DNA of 64,000 nt, taken from Plantago elongata. Taxonomy: Eukaryota; Streptophyta; Magnoliopsida; Lamiales; Plantaginaceae. The stretch lies in the NCBI GenBank assembly GCA_036897095.1, contig JAYMSP010000219.1:1-64000 (forward strand), read 5' to 3'. The number at the start of each line of letters is the position of its first letter. The first letter of the stretch is position 1. The notes under the pieces are model-generated. The model saw nothing but the letters and a program-made list of their open reading frames with translations, was not told where the DNA came from and ran no database searches. A program made the position numbers and the translations under genes. Shown here in pieces: positions 36,001 through 48,963 of the stretch.

Positions 36001-39000
36001 TCATAGAAGAATTTGAGGCAGGCGACAATTACCTTATTTGATACTTGATCTAATAGTGCTCTTATGAGCCATGGTAATGATCTAGACCCCAGAAGTCTGA
36101 CAATCGAATACATATGAGGCATTCCAAAGAAGGCACTGTGCAATCGGGCAAAACTCTGGTATGCAGAATTCAGATCCTATCATGAAAAAGGCATAGGATG
36201 TCTGAGGTCAATAAAACAAAAAAAATAGATTGCAAGTGAAAGCTGCGAACTATAATAGAATTCGTTTCGTCCAACCAGTAAATAATTAGAAAGCAAAAGT
36301 CAATCCGACCAATGTAAGAAGCAGCTTAAAAAGAATTTATCTAGTTGAGGTCCTGCACATGGATTTACAACTAGTATTCTTTCAGGTACTTCTGTCAACT
36401 TACATAATGAAACAGCATTTCTAATAATATTACAATGTCAAAGTCTGCTTTAGTGACATGGTAAATAGTCAATATGTCTACATTGACCAACCACAGCCCT
36501 CATGTTAACAGTATGTCAGCCAAAAAAAAGTATCGTATGGACTAATGGCACAGTTTAAGCCATTAATCCAGCTTCTGTATTCCAGGTTGATGTGAGAAGT
36601 TTCATATAAAAGTTAGATGTGCGAAAAGATTAAATACTTCCATCAATCAAGAAGAGATCAGGGAAGCCAATTCTGTTACCACGCCCCCCCGCCCCCCCAA
36701 ACACCCAAAGTATGCAATTCGAATACTCGAACTTCTTTGCATTGGAAAGAAGAATAAAATGGAAAAGAGAACTTATATAGTGTTCCTTCTCTTTGAAATC
36801 TAGTATTGATCCCTATTCAAGCTAGCTTCAGATGTAACACCAATTTTCCCTGAGGAAATGATAGTCTCAGTTAAAGTGCATAAAAGGATTTACCCGCAAG
36901 TCTTTCTTTTTGTTTAGCTTCCTAAATGTCTAAGAACTCAATTCATCATAATTGAGAAAACAGAACATAGCCTGCTCCTTTAAAGGTGAAGTGGCATTCA
37001 ACAACGCATTAACTTCTTACAGAGGATCCTTCACATAGAGTACAAGAACCAATTGCTAATCAAGCAAATTAATTCAGAGAACATGTTTCTGGGATGAGAA
37101 ACAGTCAATTTTCCTGTGTGTCAATACATGTAGACTTTATATAATAATTAGATATGAGTCACACAAGTACCAACAGGCTAAGATTTCTTACTTGATTACC
37201 ACAATAGAAGTTTGGTTTGGCATGAGGAACTGATGGCTTTTGAACAGAAACAGGAGGCACTCTTGCTGATCTGACAAACCTTTGGGTTGTATTGCATAGT
37301 ATGAAGTTTGGTAGGAAGTCATTCTGCATCTCTGTCCATATCTGCAAAATTATGATAAATGTAGGCAAATAGTAAGCGATTCAATTTTCCATGGATGTCA
37401 TAATAAATTAGTAAATTACTTTGATGTTCTATTGGGTTTCATTAAAATAGTTGGTCATCAATATTGAAAATCAACTAATTGAGCATGGCATCAAGTCAGT
37501 GCAACAAGTGATTCATATGTTAAAGAAACTGGAAAAAAAATCACAAATCCCAGACTGTACATTATCTTTCTACCCGAGATACTTTTCTCCGCCAAGGGTT
37601 TGAACCTTCGAAGGTGAAAATTGAATGCAAAAAATGTAACTTCAATATGAAAACAAGTTTAGGAACAATCAAATATCACTTCACCAATATCAACTGGAAG
37701 CAGTTTCTAAGTTGCAATTCTTGAGATATCCAGACAAGTATGAGATATTAATTAGTACCTGTGAAGCAAGTCTGCTAGAATATGAGACAAGAGAGACGTT
37801 CTCTTGCATCTCACTCAACATGAGACTAAAGGAATCGAGAGTCAGATCCTTAGATAGTAACTCATGAGCAAGTTGCAAGACTTCAAGGAGCTTCTCCAAT
37901 TCCTGAAATAGTATTTGTTCATTAGAAAAGGAAAAAAAGTTTGACATTTGATTATAGCATGCATGAGAGGACAATTACTCACCACAATGGCGCATATATC
38001 CTGAGACTCAAACCTATCAAACAGAAATTCCATATTCTCCCTGCACAATTTGTTTATCCTCCCGGAGATCAAACTTCTCAGGTTGACAGTTCTCCCCAAC
38101 ACCTATAGAGCATGGATCCAAATAATTAAAACGTGGTCATGGATGGAGTAAAGAAGTAAGTTGAGCAGGATTAGATAAACTCCACAGATGGAACTTTCAT
38201 TATATCTAATGGTGACGTTTATTTCTTAGTTAAGCATGGTACATTTGACAATAAGTTCGTCATATACAAAAAGTAATCTAGTTACATAGGAAATTTAGTG
38301 CGAGGATGTCTATACTAATAGGGGAAAAGATGTGGCTTCATCCCAAAACGATAGTTCGCCTTTTCCTTTTCCATCTGTTCCAAAATATAGTTCTATTGCT
38401 TATTTTTCCATACATTTCAACGTTTAGTTAGTATATGTCACTGAATAACAAATATACGTTAATGATCCAGTGCATATTCCAAAACTGAACGTAGTATAAT
38501 CTACTCAGCTTTCACTATATCTAATAGCTTTAGAATAGGCAACTTATTGACCACTTCTATTTCATTTTCTAACTGGGGACGTAGGTCGAATAGAAACATT
38601 TTTATAGCATGGATGTAAAACTAGTTTCACTTATATACGTCAGTTATTTTTAGATTGAGTATAAGAACAGGCAAGCCTAAGACCGCATGTCCTGATGAAG
38701 GGAAAATATATCATATAGTATCAGGAAAATAAATTTGACGTGTTACCTTCACTCTTGTCATCCTTAGAATTGCAACGAATCTCATAGGTTGGATTGAAAA
38801 TTTCTCACCAATGTCTAACGCAAACAAAAATGATGGATCCAGAAGTTCACTGCCGAGTAGGAAAAACAAAAATGTTGACAAGTTCATGGAGATCTGGGGG
38901 TGGGGGGACGGGGCGGAATTGAAAAGGCTAAGACAAATACCTGGCTGCCCAACTCTTGTAGTATGTGAAAACGGTTTCACATAATTTTGATAAAAATATG

Positions 39001-40108
39001 TCAAAGCAATTATCCACCTGAAAATATATTACAGAAGAAAGACAAAATTTACGATGTTTGCATACACTTTTTTTGTGTCTGGTGGAAATATCATCTCAGA
39101 ACTGCTAGGTGAGCAAATAATGAATTCCTGATTAAATTCAGGCAATAATACTAGCATATGTAAGTCCTTCAACTATACTAAGTCCACTCCAGAATTCTTT
39201 CAGTAGGATAATTTCACAGGCTAAAGGTCTCTACCTCAGCTTCAATTTCATCATAAAGGAATCGTTGCTTGAGGACCACCAGAGCCTGTTGTGCAGCATC
39301 ATTATAGATGTCAAAGGGCATCAAGATGCTCTCAAGAAGACCAGCATTTTGAGACTCAGTCACATGATCCACCAGTATCCATGGAAGGGAACATTCAATT
39401 GGAAACTACAAGAGAAACAACACTAGGTTGATCATAACATTTAAAAATAAAAAAGATGGCATAACAGCATAAAAAGGAAACAGAAGTGGAAAACAATCTG
39501 AGAGAATAAAAAAACTGTAGAAAACATGCACACATGCACTTTGGATTTTGAACGCTCATTACATTTAATTCAACAGCAGTGACATATTAGTAAATAAATG
39601 GACTAAGCAAATTGATTTAAAAGTGGTTTTAACATGCATGCAGAATAAAATGAGTAAGCGACTCTTGACAAACTTATATGTCAGTTGATATTAGCCATCC
39701 GTAAAATTGGTGAAATGCAACAAATACAGAAGACCATTTCTAAACTCGAACTATCAATCCTTTATTAAATTGAGATCATGCTGAGGAGATCGGTTTTATA
39801 TTAGCAGACGATCTATCTATCTTTACCTGTATAACACGAGAAGATTCCAAATAAAATTCCCTGAACCACAAGAAACCTACATCTGTCAGATTTGCTACTG
39901 TCGCTGCAACAACAAAAGAACTACGTAAGCTCTAAGACCATAACATAAATAAATAAATCAAATAAATAAAAAATTAATGTGGAAATCATCAAAGACAGAA
40001 CTTATGAGCCGACAATAAACTATCATACTAAAAATAAATAAGAGATAGATACATAGAATACCATGTATAAATGATTAAAAGGAACATAACAAGCGATGAA
40101 CCCTTTTG

Positions 40109-40162
<54 letters not shown>

Positions 40163-43100
40163 TGTGATGCATTCAGATAGCAATAATATTAGGTTAAAAG
40201 GTCGTGTTTGGCATAGATAAAGGGAAGTAGACAATGATGCCTCTTTGACAAACCTGTATAATCCAGTAAGTGCAAGAAAAATCCAAGCTTGTAGAAGAAG
40301 GTTTCAAGCTGCTTTAACTCATTGACCGGTATTTCAGAACCTGTATTCCCAAAAAGCCCACCAGGCTTCCTCAAATTTCCTCCGGAAACCACCTCATATA
40401 TCAAGAATTGTAAGCAGTGCACCTGTTTTTGGAAGACATATATGGGAACTAAGTATGCATATTGCATGAACATGTGCACAAACAGAAATAACTCATAAAT
40501 CATATCGCATGTGATGCATTAAATTGTGTCTTATGAACAAATATTTCGACAAAGGCAAAGAGGCAAACACATGATGAAGACATTGACAAAGACAGTCATA
40601 ATAACCTACTATAGTAGAGCAAGGAGAAACTATGACAATCCGGCTTGTAATTGATGTAGTGATTTCATAGAAGTCTACAACTTAATCATCGTTCATTGAC
40701 CTAAGAATGTCATTACTAATGACACATTGACTTGAGGGTTCTCCTGGAAGAGGTTTTCTTTGACTCTCGTATCTCATAGTGTAGGCTCTACTAATGGAGA
40801 ACCTCTATCCTTAATAAGCCCTATAAGTCACTGGAAGTTGGTGGAATGAACCCAAGTCACTGGAAGTTGGTGGAATGAACCCTTAAGGTAGAAATGTGTC
40901 ACGGCCCGTTTCACTTGCGCAGTCCAAGTCCAAAAGTCCAAGTCCATGAAGAAAGTATCTAGAAGAATCATGAGCCATGGAGATGTAAATTCTCTAGAAT
41001 AGGCTTGTACATTGTAGAGACTTAGAAGCTTTAGCCATGGAGATGTAAATTCTCTAGAATAGTCTTGTACATTGTAGAGACTTAGAAGCTTGTAGAGAAT
41101 GTAAGTAGTAGAAAGATCTAGAGATAGAATATCCTAGATAGATCATCAATTTTCTCTAAAGGAGGTGGAGCATGTATAAATAGGCCTTTGGCCACCCATT
41201 TTGAATCATCAAGCAATCAAGCAAATTCAAGAGTTCTTGCAAACTTCCAAGCTCTCTACTATACTCTTCACACACACTTTCCGCACTCTGATAGAAGGTT
41301 TACTAGCTAGTCTCGAGCTGAACTAGTCTAGTGCCGCATGGGTTGAGTTTTTCATACGCAATATAGTTTATCCAGTGACAAATGTCTCCAAATGGACTGA
41401 GATTATGTTACAGAAGTTGAATTTAGGTAGATAGATGATGAATTAAAGGAAAGGAATAGATAGATTATAATGATTGAATAGACTTCCGAAAATTACCAGG
41501 CTAAATTTTCATACTCTCTGCGTAAAGTAAGATACTATGATACTATGGTTTCTTTAATTTTCCTACATTGGTATTTTATATTTCTATGCATATGTTCAAT
41601 TATTTCAAATCAATAATTTTTGCTTCGCATGCACAAAACCACCTCTTTTGTTCCAAAATATAAGTGTGAACATTTGTTCCAAAATATAAATGTGAAACAC
41701 TGATGCCCACCAACATTTTCAACTTTTAGGAGATCAAATTACCATACCATTATTTATTAGTATGCAACATCCCAACATTAAGCGATTAGGGGTGTGTAAT
41801 TAAGGGTATTAGTGCAAAAAATAAATAAAGTAAAAAAACAGCCTTTGTGAACTAATTTGGAACAAAATTATGAATAGAACCCGACTTTTATATATATGGA
41901 ACATATTAACAAAGTGAAATAATTTGGAACAAAATTATGGACAGAACCAGACTTTTATATATATGGAACAGGGGAGGGGAGTATAGAGTAGAAAGACCAA
42001 TAAGACAAACTTGTGCAGCTGTGGGTGCCACTGGTCTTGGATAAAAGATGTTCGTTTTATTTTCTTCACCGCCATGGTGGAGGGCTTGCATTTCAGAGTC
42101 AGGTTTGCTTGTATTTGCCATCCAGTCGGCTGAAAGTGTACGCATATCAGAAAGAATCCTGAAAAATGACAGATTCAATGAACCAAAATAAATGAGTAAG
42201 TGGTATTGAAATTCAAAATAAATGAGTAAGTGGTATTGAAAATTTTAATGTAGGATTCTTCAATAACTAACCCAGAGCAAACTGGTTTCAGATAAAGCAC
42301 AAGGCTGAAAATTTCCATAGAAACCAAGAATATCAAATTAAACCAGATCTCAAAATACAGAGTCAATGGTAATTTCACCAATACAAATGGAAGTCGATAT
42401 TCAGGTTCAAGGAACATATGAATAGTATAGAGTACATATAGTCTGGTATAAAATATATTTTTATGTCGAGCAAATTTGATATGTTTTTTACCTAGAAATG
42501 TCTTTCTTCTTTCGAAAAGTAGTCCGGAGCATAGTGGCTAATGTATTTTGCACAAAATCTTGTACTTCAGAATGAATAGTTTCCCACAGAGCATCTGCCA
42601 CCAAAGTATCAGCCTTCTGCATCAGCGATGCAATTCCCTTGATGTAGCTGACAAGTTCTACCATGGCCTTTCTTTCATCCGAAGTATAATTATATCGCAC
42701 CACCTTCAGTAGAATTTAAATTTTTTGTCATAAGTCATAACTATATTTTTAAGTTTATAGAAGATTTAGCCACACATTGGATATAGATGAGATTTGGGTT
42801 ATGCATATTAGTTATGTGAGTAAGGGATAAATGACTGTAACAAATGGGCATAGTCCTGTAAAATCCAGAAGTAAAATGAAAGAAAAATCATACATACCTT
42901 CTCGTAGTCAGAAACAGATGTAGTTGTCGCATGAGACTCATTTCCGACAGGGTCTTTGCATGGTCGTGAAAATTTCCATGCACACTGCTCCCATATACGT
43001 GCAGTCCATCTACTCAAGAGTTGAAAACCTTCAACAACCATATCATAGACATTTCCTTTGACTTCTTTTGCCCACTCCATATCTGCACCATCCATTGATC

Positions 43101-46100
43101 TCAATAATGAAAGCTGCATGATGTGGTAAACAATGTCTCATCATCAAAACAATTTCATGGCATGTGTTGAAAAGGTGTGAATCACACTGATAGATTTGGT
43201 AAAGAAAAGGCAGTTAAATATTATGGAAATTAGATAAACATGACCATTAAGTTCTTATTCAATTTTGCTGAAAGTGAACTAATTACAATATATTCTAGTA
43301 AGAATAATAGCATTTTGATAGTCCTATATAAAAGAGAAAGGAAATGTAGATTGTATTAACATTCAAACAATTGCATCATGAACTCAGGAGATCCAAATCT
43401 GAAGGCGTAATTGAGGAAGAAGAATACTTGATTCAAGGAAGAGGCTAAACGGATGGAAAAGTCGTCATGCTCAGCACGAATTGCCCCAATATGATTGATG
43501 ATCAGAAAGTGACGCTGATACGTAAACTTAGTCAAGGGGAACAACCATAAAAAATTACTTTCAAATTCTCCCTTGAGTTAGGTCAAAGAAGAATCAATAT
43601 AATGAGACTTGCTTTAAAAAATTCATTTGCATCATTATAATGAGTCAGCATGGTCCATTACTGATAAGATCCAAGAAACAGCAAAACATACATTTCAGAT
43701 ATGCGAATAAAATAGGAGTAATTATCTAGAAATCTTTTTTTTTAAAATCCCAATAGAAATGGACTCAAATTTAAGGATATTCTTGTGCTTCACGAGGAGG
43801 CAGCTCATGTGGGGAAGGAAGGGTAAGAAGACGAGTTTGAGCAGAACACTTCGGAAAGTATGTTGCCAACTCTTTCAGTATTGCTACAGGAGAAAGATGA
43901 AGATCTGGAAATGCAGGGATCACTGGATCATTCTGCATAACAAAAGAACTATAAATTAAATAAAGTGGGTATATACAACAATATAGACACCTGCAGACTC
44001 ACTCAACAAAGGTACTAAAGTAATGTACCTTGAATATATTGATCAGTCGGTTGATTTTCACTCTCTTGTAGAGGGACTCACTATCTTTCTCTGATGATGC
44101 TGCCAGTACAACAAGAACAGGCAAAATGCGCAGAAGAACATGGCGCTCAGGATAGAGGAGCGCGAAGTTCAATTCCAAGGACTCAACAGCAAAAACTATG
44201 AGAACTTGGAGGATATCTTCGACGCTATTCCAGGTTAAAGATCTCAACCGAATAAATCATATACAACAAAAGTGTCACTTTTGAAGTGGTCTATATGTTA
44301 AGGCTTGCACCAACAGATAAGAAGGGGGTGGTGTAGCAGAACAGAATATGCAAGACTGCAGTAACTTTTTGCTAATATCTATAAGCTTGTAGCTGAGTTG
44401 ATTTGGACTGATAAGAAACAATTACTGTATGGAGGATACTTGTTCACCCGGAACATTTCGACGTGCAAGTTTAACAGGATCGCCCACCTTGTGCTTAAGA
44501 AGATCTGTCAAGATATGTAAAACTGTACAGTCTCAAATGATTAAGAATTCAATGTATCCAGGGATGAAAGGTGATAGATTTTCAGAGACTCAACCTGTAA
44601 ATCATCGAGCTCCTCCCTCATTGAGTCTGTATCTTGCCATTGCACGCTGACTTGAGTAAATGTCCTGATATGTTAAGCACGATTGACATGATGAGTAGCT
44701 ATAGTACATCATTGACCGTCATAGCCCATCAAAAGAATTGTTTTCATGACCTCTAATACTAAGATGATAAATTTTAGTGGTACAACCAGAAACTTAATTT
44801 TGTTGTAACACAAATGCAAAGATGTGGTAAACATTGAAGGGAGATGGATTTTAGATTTAACTTCATTGTTATGCCATCAATAAGAAAATTAATTACAATC
44901 AGAGCAAAACGCTATATACCGGTATTAAATCCACACATCAATGTAGAATTTGAAACAGGTCTTTGCAATTAAAAGAATAATTGTCATGCAAATGTCAAAA
45001 TTACCTTTTGTACCAAGAGAAGTCATTAGGTATACTAGCCTTAGCATTTTTTAGATGATCAAGTTGAACCAGCACATCAAGTAGCTTCAGCATGGACCTG
45101 TAAGAACAATAACATCAGGTATTGTTTTTCCAGCTTCAAATCCGGAATAACTGGGCAGAAGGAATACTTCTTGAAAAATATATGTAAGATCGTGTTGATC
45201 AAGGTTATAACAACAAAAATTGATCCTTGCTCAACGGGAATAATTTACATGAATATATAGAATAACTGGTACGTGAACTCCATATATAGTTTGATATATC
45301 CTGCAGAGGCTGCTTTTGGTTATAATACTGACATGATGATTGAAATTGTAAGAATTATGATGGTCCATACAAATGCTAGTAAATGATACTAATAGACTGC
45401 ATTTGCTGATTATGAATTAAAATACTAATCCATACTCCTTGCATTGATTGTATTTCGATTCTTAGTGTATAATCTAGATTAAATTTACAATATCATCAAA
45501 TGAAGAACAGAAATTTCAAATAGACAGACGATAGAGTGATTAATGATTATCATATCTTGGTTTCGAAATATCCTAAATCATCTTAACTTGAGTAATTTTA
45601 ACCATTATGCTCATTCTGTGATTCACACTTGAATTCATTGGACGCCAATGAATGAGTACATTTATTAATGAGTTAATCAGGCAACAGGACACTGGTAGAT
45701 TTAAAACTTGCTCCAGAAACTCTAACAGGGCCACTGGCAAAAAGCAATTCTGCAAACTTTGAGTTCACTAGTTTGATTTTCAATTTATTAAACTTCAGTA
45801 ACTAACGACTTTCAACTTCCTACTTCTTATATCCATTCAAGCACCATATCCACACTTGAATAGTTATATAATTTTTCAAGAGAAAGAACATACAGTGAAT
45901 CAATAAAACACCAACTAACCAGAGATGAGTTATACTGGGGCCATTGATGCGGCGCTCAGGCCTAGAAAACCGCTGCATATCAACTGCTAGCTGTAGCAAG
46001 TCATCATATTCACACTTAGAATGGAAATTGAAGATTATGTACAAGGACACTGTGATTTCTATCTAAACTATAAAAATATCGTACTTTTGATGCAGCTGAT

Positions 46101-47835
46101 GCTTGCCAACGCTGAATTTCACGGAGACGGCTCATCTCTAGGTCTAGTACTTGGTAGGTTTCTAGATATAAATCAGCTTGGTTTTGCTTCATAGAATCTG
46201 GAAGCTGCCAAGATTAAAAATCACAACTCATAGTTTAGTGTGTGTCACTGAACTAGAAGGGGTGCGTCTATATTATCTAAATTCCGTTGAACAAAAACAT
46301 CATCTTGCCTATGAACGTTGTCTTAACAACATCACAACATCGTCTTCCATATGCATAATCTCAACATCGTCTTGCATTTCATAAACATCGTCTCGTATAC
46401 GTTATAGTCATGCATCAAGCTTAAGAAATGCATATTCATAAACTCAGATAACCCCGTACATTAAATGAATTTCTATCGCTTACGCCTATCACATTGCTCA
46501 CCTTTATTGTTTTTAACGTTTTATCTTCGAAAGTTTGACTAGTGAAGTTTTTAAATGAGAAAGGAATACCCCATTTGTGGCACCCAAGAAGATAAAGGAT
46601 GATATGTTGTATATAACCCAGATACATGAGCAACTTCCACTGAGAGGCAAGAAACACTGAAACCAAAAGTATGAGCAAGTTCACCTGAGGAAGTGCTTTG
46701 ACACAACTTCGATATGTGTACAGCACAGAACCCATCTCCTTGCCCTCTCGTATAAGTAAATTCTGAAACCATTCAGCAAATTATCAGGAATTCAGGAGCC
46801 ACTTGACATCACAAGAGTCAGGAGAAAAAAAGCAAATGTAGAGATCAGTAAAAAGAAAACCATAAAGAACCCTGAAACAACGGGTCCTATGCAAAAATAT
46901 CAACAAGTCAACATACCAGCTGATTGATGGCTTTTGTGTCCTCGGACAGAGATAATCGATATGCAGAAACATCAGTGTACTCTACAAAAGAAAATAATTG
47001 TACAACTTAATAGCATCATTCAGCAAACTTCATACTCAAAGGAGAGAACACTAAAAGCATGCAAACATACTGAGGACAAAAAGAATATCTTGGTGTACCC
47101 AGTACATCTATCCTAAAAAATACTGAGGACAAAAATAATCTCCTCAATCCTTAAAATGCTATTGCATACAAAAACAAGAAAACAACTAAATTGTAATGAA
47201 CAAGTATACTTCATGAGGCCACAATTCACATTGAAACTAATCTTTTATCATTTCCAGCCAAGCAAGAGCCAAGTGCCTGTTTGCCATAACTTCGGATTAC
47301 TGCCAAAACGACTAAATTGAGCAAAATCAGGTAAAAGTGACATCTAAGTGAAATTAGCGGGTGTTTGACGATGTAGTGGAAAGTAAACATTTAATCATTC
47401 CAAGTGATTTTCTCATAATCATCCAAAACACCTACTTCAATGATTGACATTCAGATTTTTCGTAAACGGGTCTTGAAAACACCTTCTTTGAGTGACTATG
47501 CAACAAATAACCTATTATACTTTGTTGAACTTGCAAACAAGCACAGATAATTACATTAAACAGAACTCGACTACACGAAATCGGGCAATTCTGATAATTA
47601 AACCTTACCAATAGGACTAACAGTGGCACCTCTTTCAGCTGACACCCAAAACCCAGGCCCCTGAATTTCTGGCTGATCATCCTAAAAACCCAACAAAAAA
47701 AAAAAAACAATCTTTTTTCACTCAAGCACTTGATTAAACACTAAAAAACACAGTTCTTGTCAAAATGCAAATTAAAAGCACCTCCAATGAGAATGTAGAC
47801 AATGCCGCAATGGCTTCTTCTACTGGAACAGCCAT
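33077..47835 (-). CDS. PIR: PIR/SRA1 (CYFIP homologue), SCAR/WAVE complex subunit, thirty exons
   Basis: Exons from the ATG are 47782-47835, 47609-47681, 46917-46981, 46685-46762, 46085-46204, 45920-45990, 45005-45097, 44595-44664, 44440-44504, 44029-44224, 43781-43932, 43428-43521, 42898-43113, 42492-42703, 42011-42158, 40254-40422, 39827-39903, 39235-39405, 38941-39017, 38747-38849, 37983-38102, 37759-37902, 37192-37341, 36033-36176, 35337-35424, 35065-35195, 34280-34487, 33886-34058, 33453-33659 and 33077-33271. All joins keep frame, giving 1,287 residues, close to my recollection of about 1,280 for Arabidopsis PIROGI/KLUNKER. Conserved stretches include [13 protein letters not shown] near the start, [59 protein letters not shown] and [19 protein letters not shown]. 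The protein is a scaffold of the complex that links ROP/Rac GTPase signals to ARP2/3 actin nucleation, needed for trichome and pavement-cell shape. Intron 11 looks U12-type AT-AC. No defects are seen. Confidence 0.96.
36677..36703. repeat. Cytosine-rich low-complexity tract in PIR intron 23
   Basis: Contains CCACGCCCCCCCGCCCCCCC, which stands out in an AT-rich intron. Probably slippage-prone with no further meaning visible. Confidence 0.7.
40111..40162. repeat. Compound microsatellite (AC)18(AT)8 in PIR intron 16
   Basis: An uninterrupted run of 18 AC units is followed directly by about eight AT units, between exons 16 and 17 of PIR. Long pure dinucleotide runs like this are usually length-polymorphic. 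Confidence 0.95.
40825..40882. repeat. Perfect 29-bp tandem duplication next to a solo LTR
   Basis: The 29-bp unit starting AAGTCACTGGAAGTTGG occurs twice head to tail (40,825-40,853 and 40,854-40,882) without a mismatch, 14 bp before the solo LTR in PIR intron 15. Confidence 0.9.
40897..41380 (+). mobile_element. Solo LTR of a retrotransposon (fossil) in PIR intron 15
   Basis: The element starts TGTCACGGCCCG and ends CCAGTGACA. TGTCAC and GTGACA are perfect inverted ends of the TG...CA type, flanked on both sides by AATG, a likely short target duplication. Inside is a plant TATA box (TATAAATAG at 41,175-41,183) and, before it, a 60-bp tandem repeat with very few mismatches (40,974-41,033 and 41,034-41,093). 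There is no internal coding region, so it is a solo LTR of about 484 bp, oriented opposite to PIR. The superfamily (Copia or a small TRIM-like element) is not certain. Clear ends suggest moderate age. Confidence 0.7.
43522..43780 (-). other. U12-type AT-AC intron (PIR intron 11)
   Basis: On the minus strand the intron begins ATATCCTTA and ends TTTAC, so it is AT-AC. ATATCCTT is the U12 donor consensus. CCTTGAC at 43,531-43,537 (minus strand) matches the U12 branch site, and its branch A lies about 10 bases before the end, as required. No GT donor gives an in-frame join here. The AT-AC join rebuilds the conserved [15 protein letters not shown]. Removal would need the minor spliceosome. Confidence 0.88.
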
Positions 47836-47842
47836 ATGAGAT

Positions 47843-47929
47843 CTAAGAAAAGAAAGCAAGTGATGAGCTAGAAGAAGATGAAACTATGCATTTGAGATTT
47901 ATCGGCTTTGTTAAGTGCTCGGAATTTAC
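47843..47929 (-). other. Probable 5' UTR intron of PIR
   Basis: Seven bases upstream of the PIR ATG the minus strand reads TTTTCTTAG, a good acceptor. A donor CAGCAG/GTAAAT lies 87 bp further upstream. This implies a short intron in the leader, with the first exon near 47,930-48,000. Confidence 0.5.
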
Positions 47930-47989
47930 CTGCTGCTAAGCTCAGCTACTGTGTATTTCTACTTTCCGGTTTTCAGATGTCTGAAAAGA

Positions 47990-48500
47990 GGGAATTTTGT
48001 TCGTGAGGTACAGTTTATGTAGCGTGGGGTACAATCGGAGAAGTGAGATTTAAGTAACTCTTGTGATGATCGTGCCGCCACTATGAAGTTATTTTTCTTG
48101 GCTTATAATTCAATCAATTTTTCAATACACTATGGCATTGCAGGACTATAATTTCTTAATTCTACACCAATAAGTCGATAATATTTTAAATTAAATAAAT
48201 ATAGCCTTTCATTTCATTAAATCGAATTCTGTATTTATATATTTTAACTTACAAACTGAATAGATATATCGCCCCACGATCGTTTTAATTTATAAACTTA
48301 AACGTTCGAACCTATGTTATTTCTTTGACTTTTCATTTCAAGATGAAATACTTCTTGTTTCGATATTTCGGAATCAGGAAGAAAAAGATCTCTAGAAAAG
48401 ACCCAGTTACCAGAAGATTCATACTTGACCCATAACCCGACCCGTGAAGAGTCGTACAGAGACATATAGGTGACTGCCTTAGCCTCAAACACTTCTCTTT
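47990..48500. promoter_or_regulatory. Shared promoter region between PIR and the DnaJ gene
   Basis: PIR is transcribed leftward and the DnaJ gene rightward. Their ATGs are 1,129 bp apart and both probably have leader introns, so only about 0.5 kb lies between the likely transcription starts. A bidirectional promoter is plausible. No TATA box is convincing on either side. Confidence 0.45.
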
Positions 48501-48582
48501 TAGCCACTTCGTCTCCAACCTCTTGTTGCATCTCACCTGGAATTGAGCCACCACTTTCACTTCGACAGGCTAAAACCTTCAG

Positions 48583-48955
48583 GTACTTTCTCTATCGTCA
48601 CTCAATTGAGCAACTCATTCAATTGATTTATTCTTTATCCTCTTAACTCTCACTAGGAAGATGCAAAACTGGATTCTTGAATTGGGTATTACGCTGTTAA
48701 ATTCTATGTGTTGAAGTTTTTTGTGTCCATATAAGTGGGAAACAAGGACTGCCCAATAAAGTCTGGATTTTGGCTTCGAAACTGTACAGAGATAGGATTT
48801 TTATCACAATACTGATGGTTTATGTTGCGTTATCTGTTATTCTTGATAGTCTTTAGGAATTGTTTTCTTACGGGATAATATGAATGCCTGGAAGAGTATT
48901 TGAGGTGTATTTTGTGAAAATTTGGCGTTTCTTATCCATTTGCGAAAATGTGCAG
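48583..48955 (+). other. Probable 5' UTR intron of the DnaJ gene
   Basis: ACCTTCAG/GTACTT at 48,575-48,588 fits a donor, and AATGTGCAG/TGAAT ending at 48,955 fits an acceptor, eight bases before the ATG. Direct evidence (cDNA) is not available to me. Confidence 0.45.
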
Positions 48956-48963
48956 TGAATTAG

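Noticed and set aside
33077-47835. First reading of the large gene as NAP1/HEM1, another SCAR/WAVE subunit
   Set aside because: Its ends ([15 protein letters not shown] and FETLPQKGS), its 1,287-residue length and the internal motifs match the CYFIP-type subunit PIR/SRA1. NAP1 has a different N-terminus and is longer.
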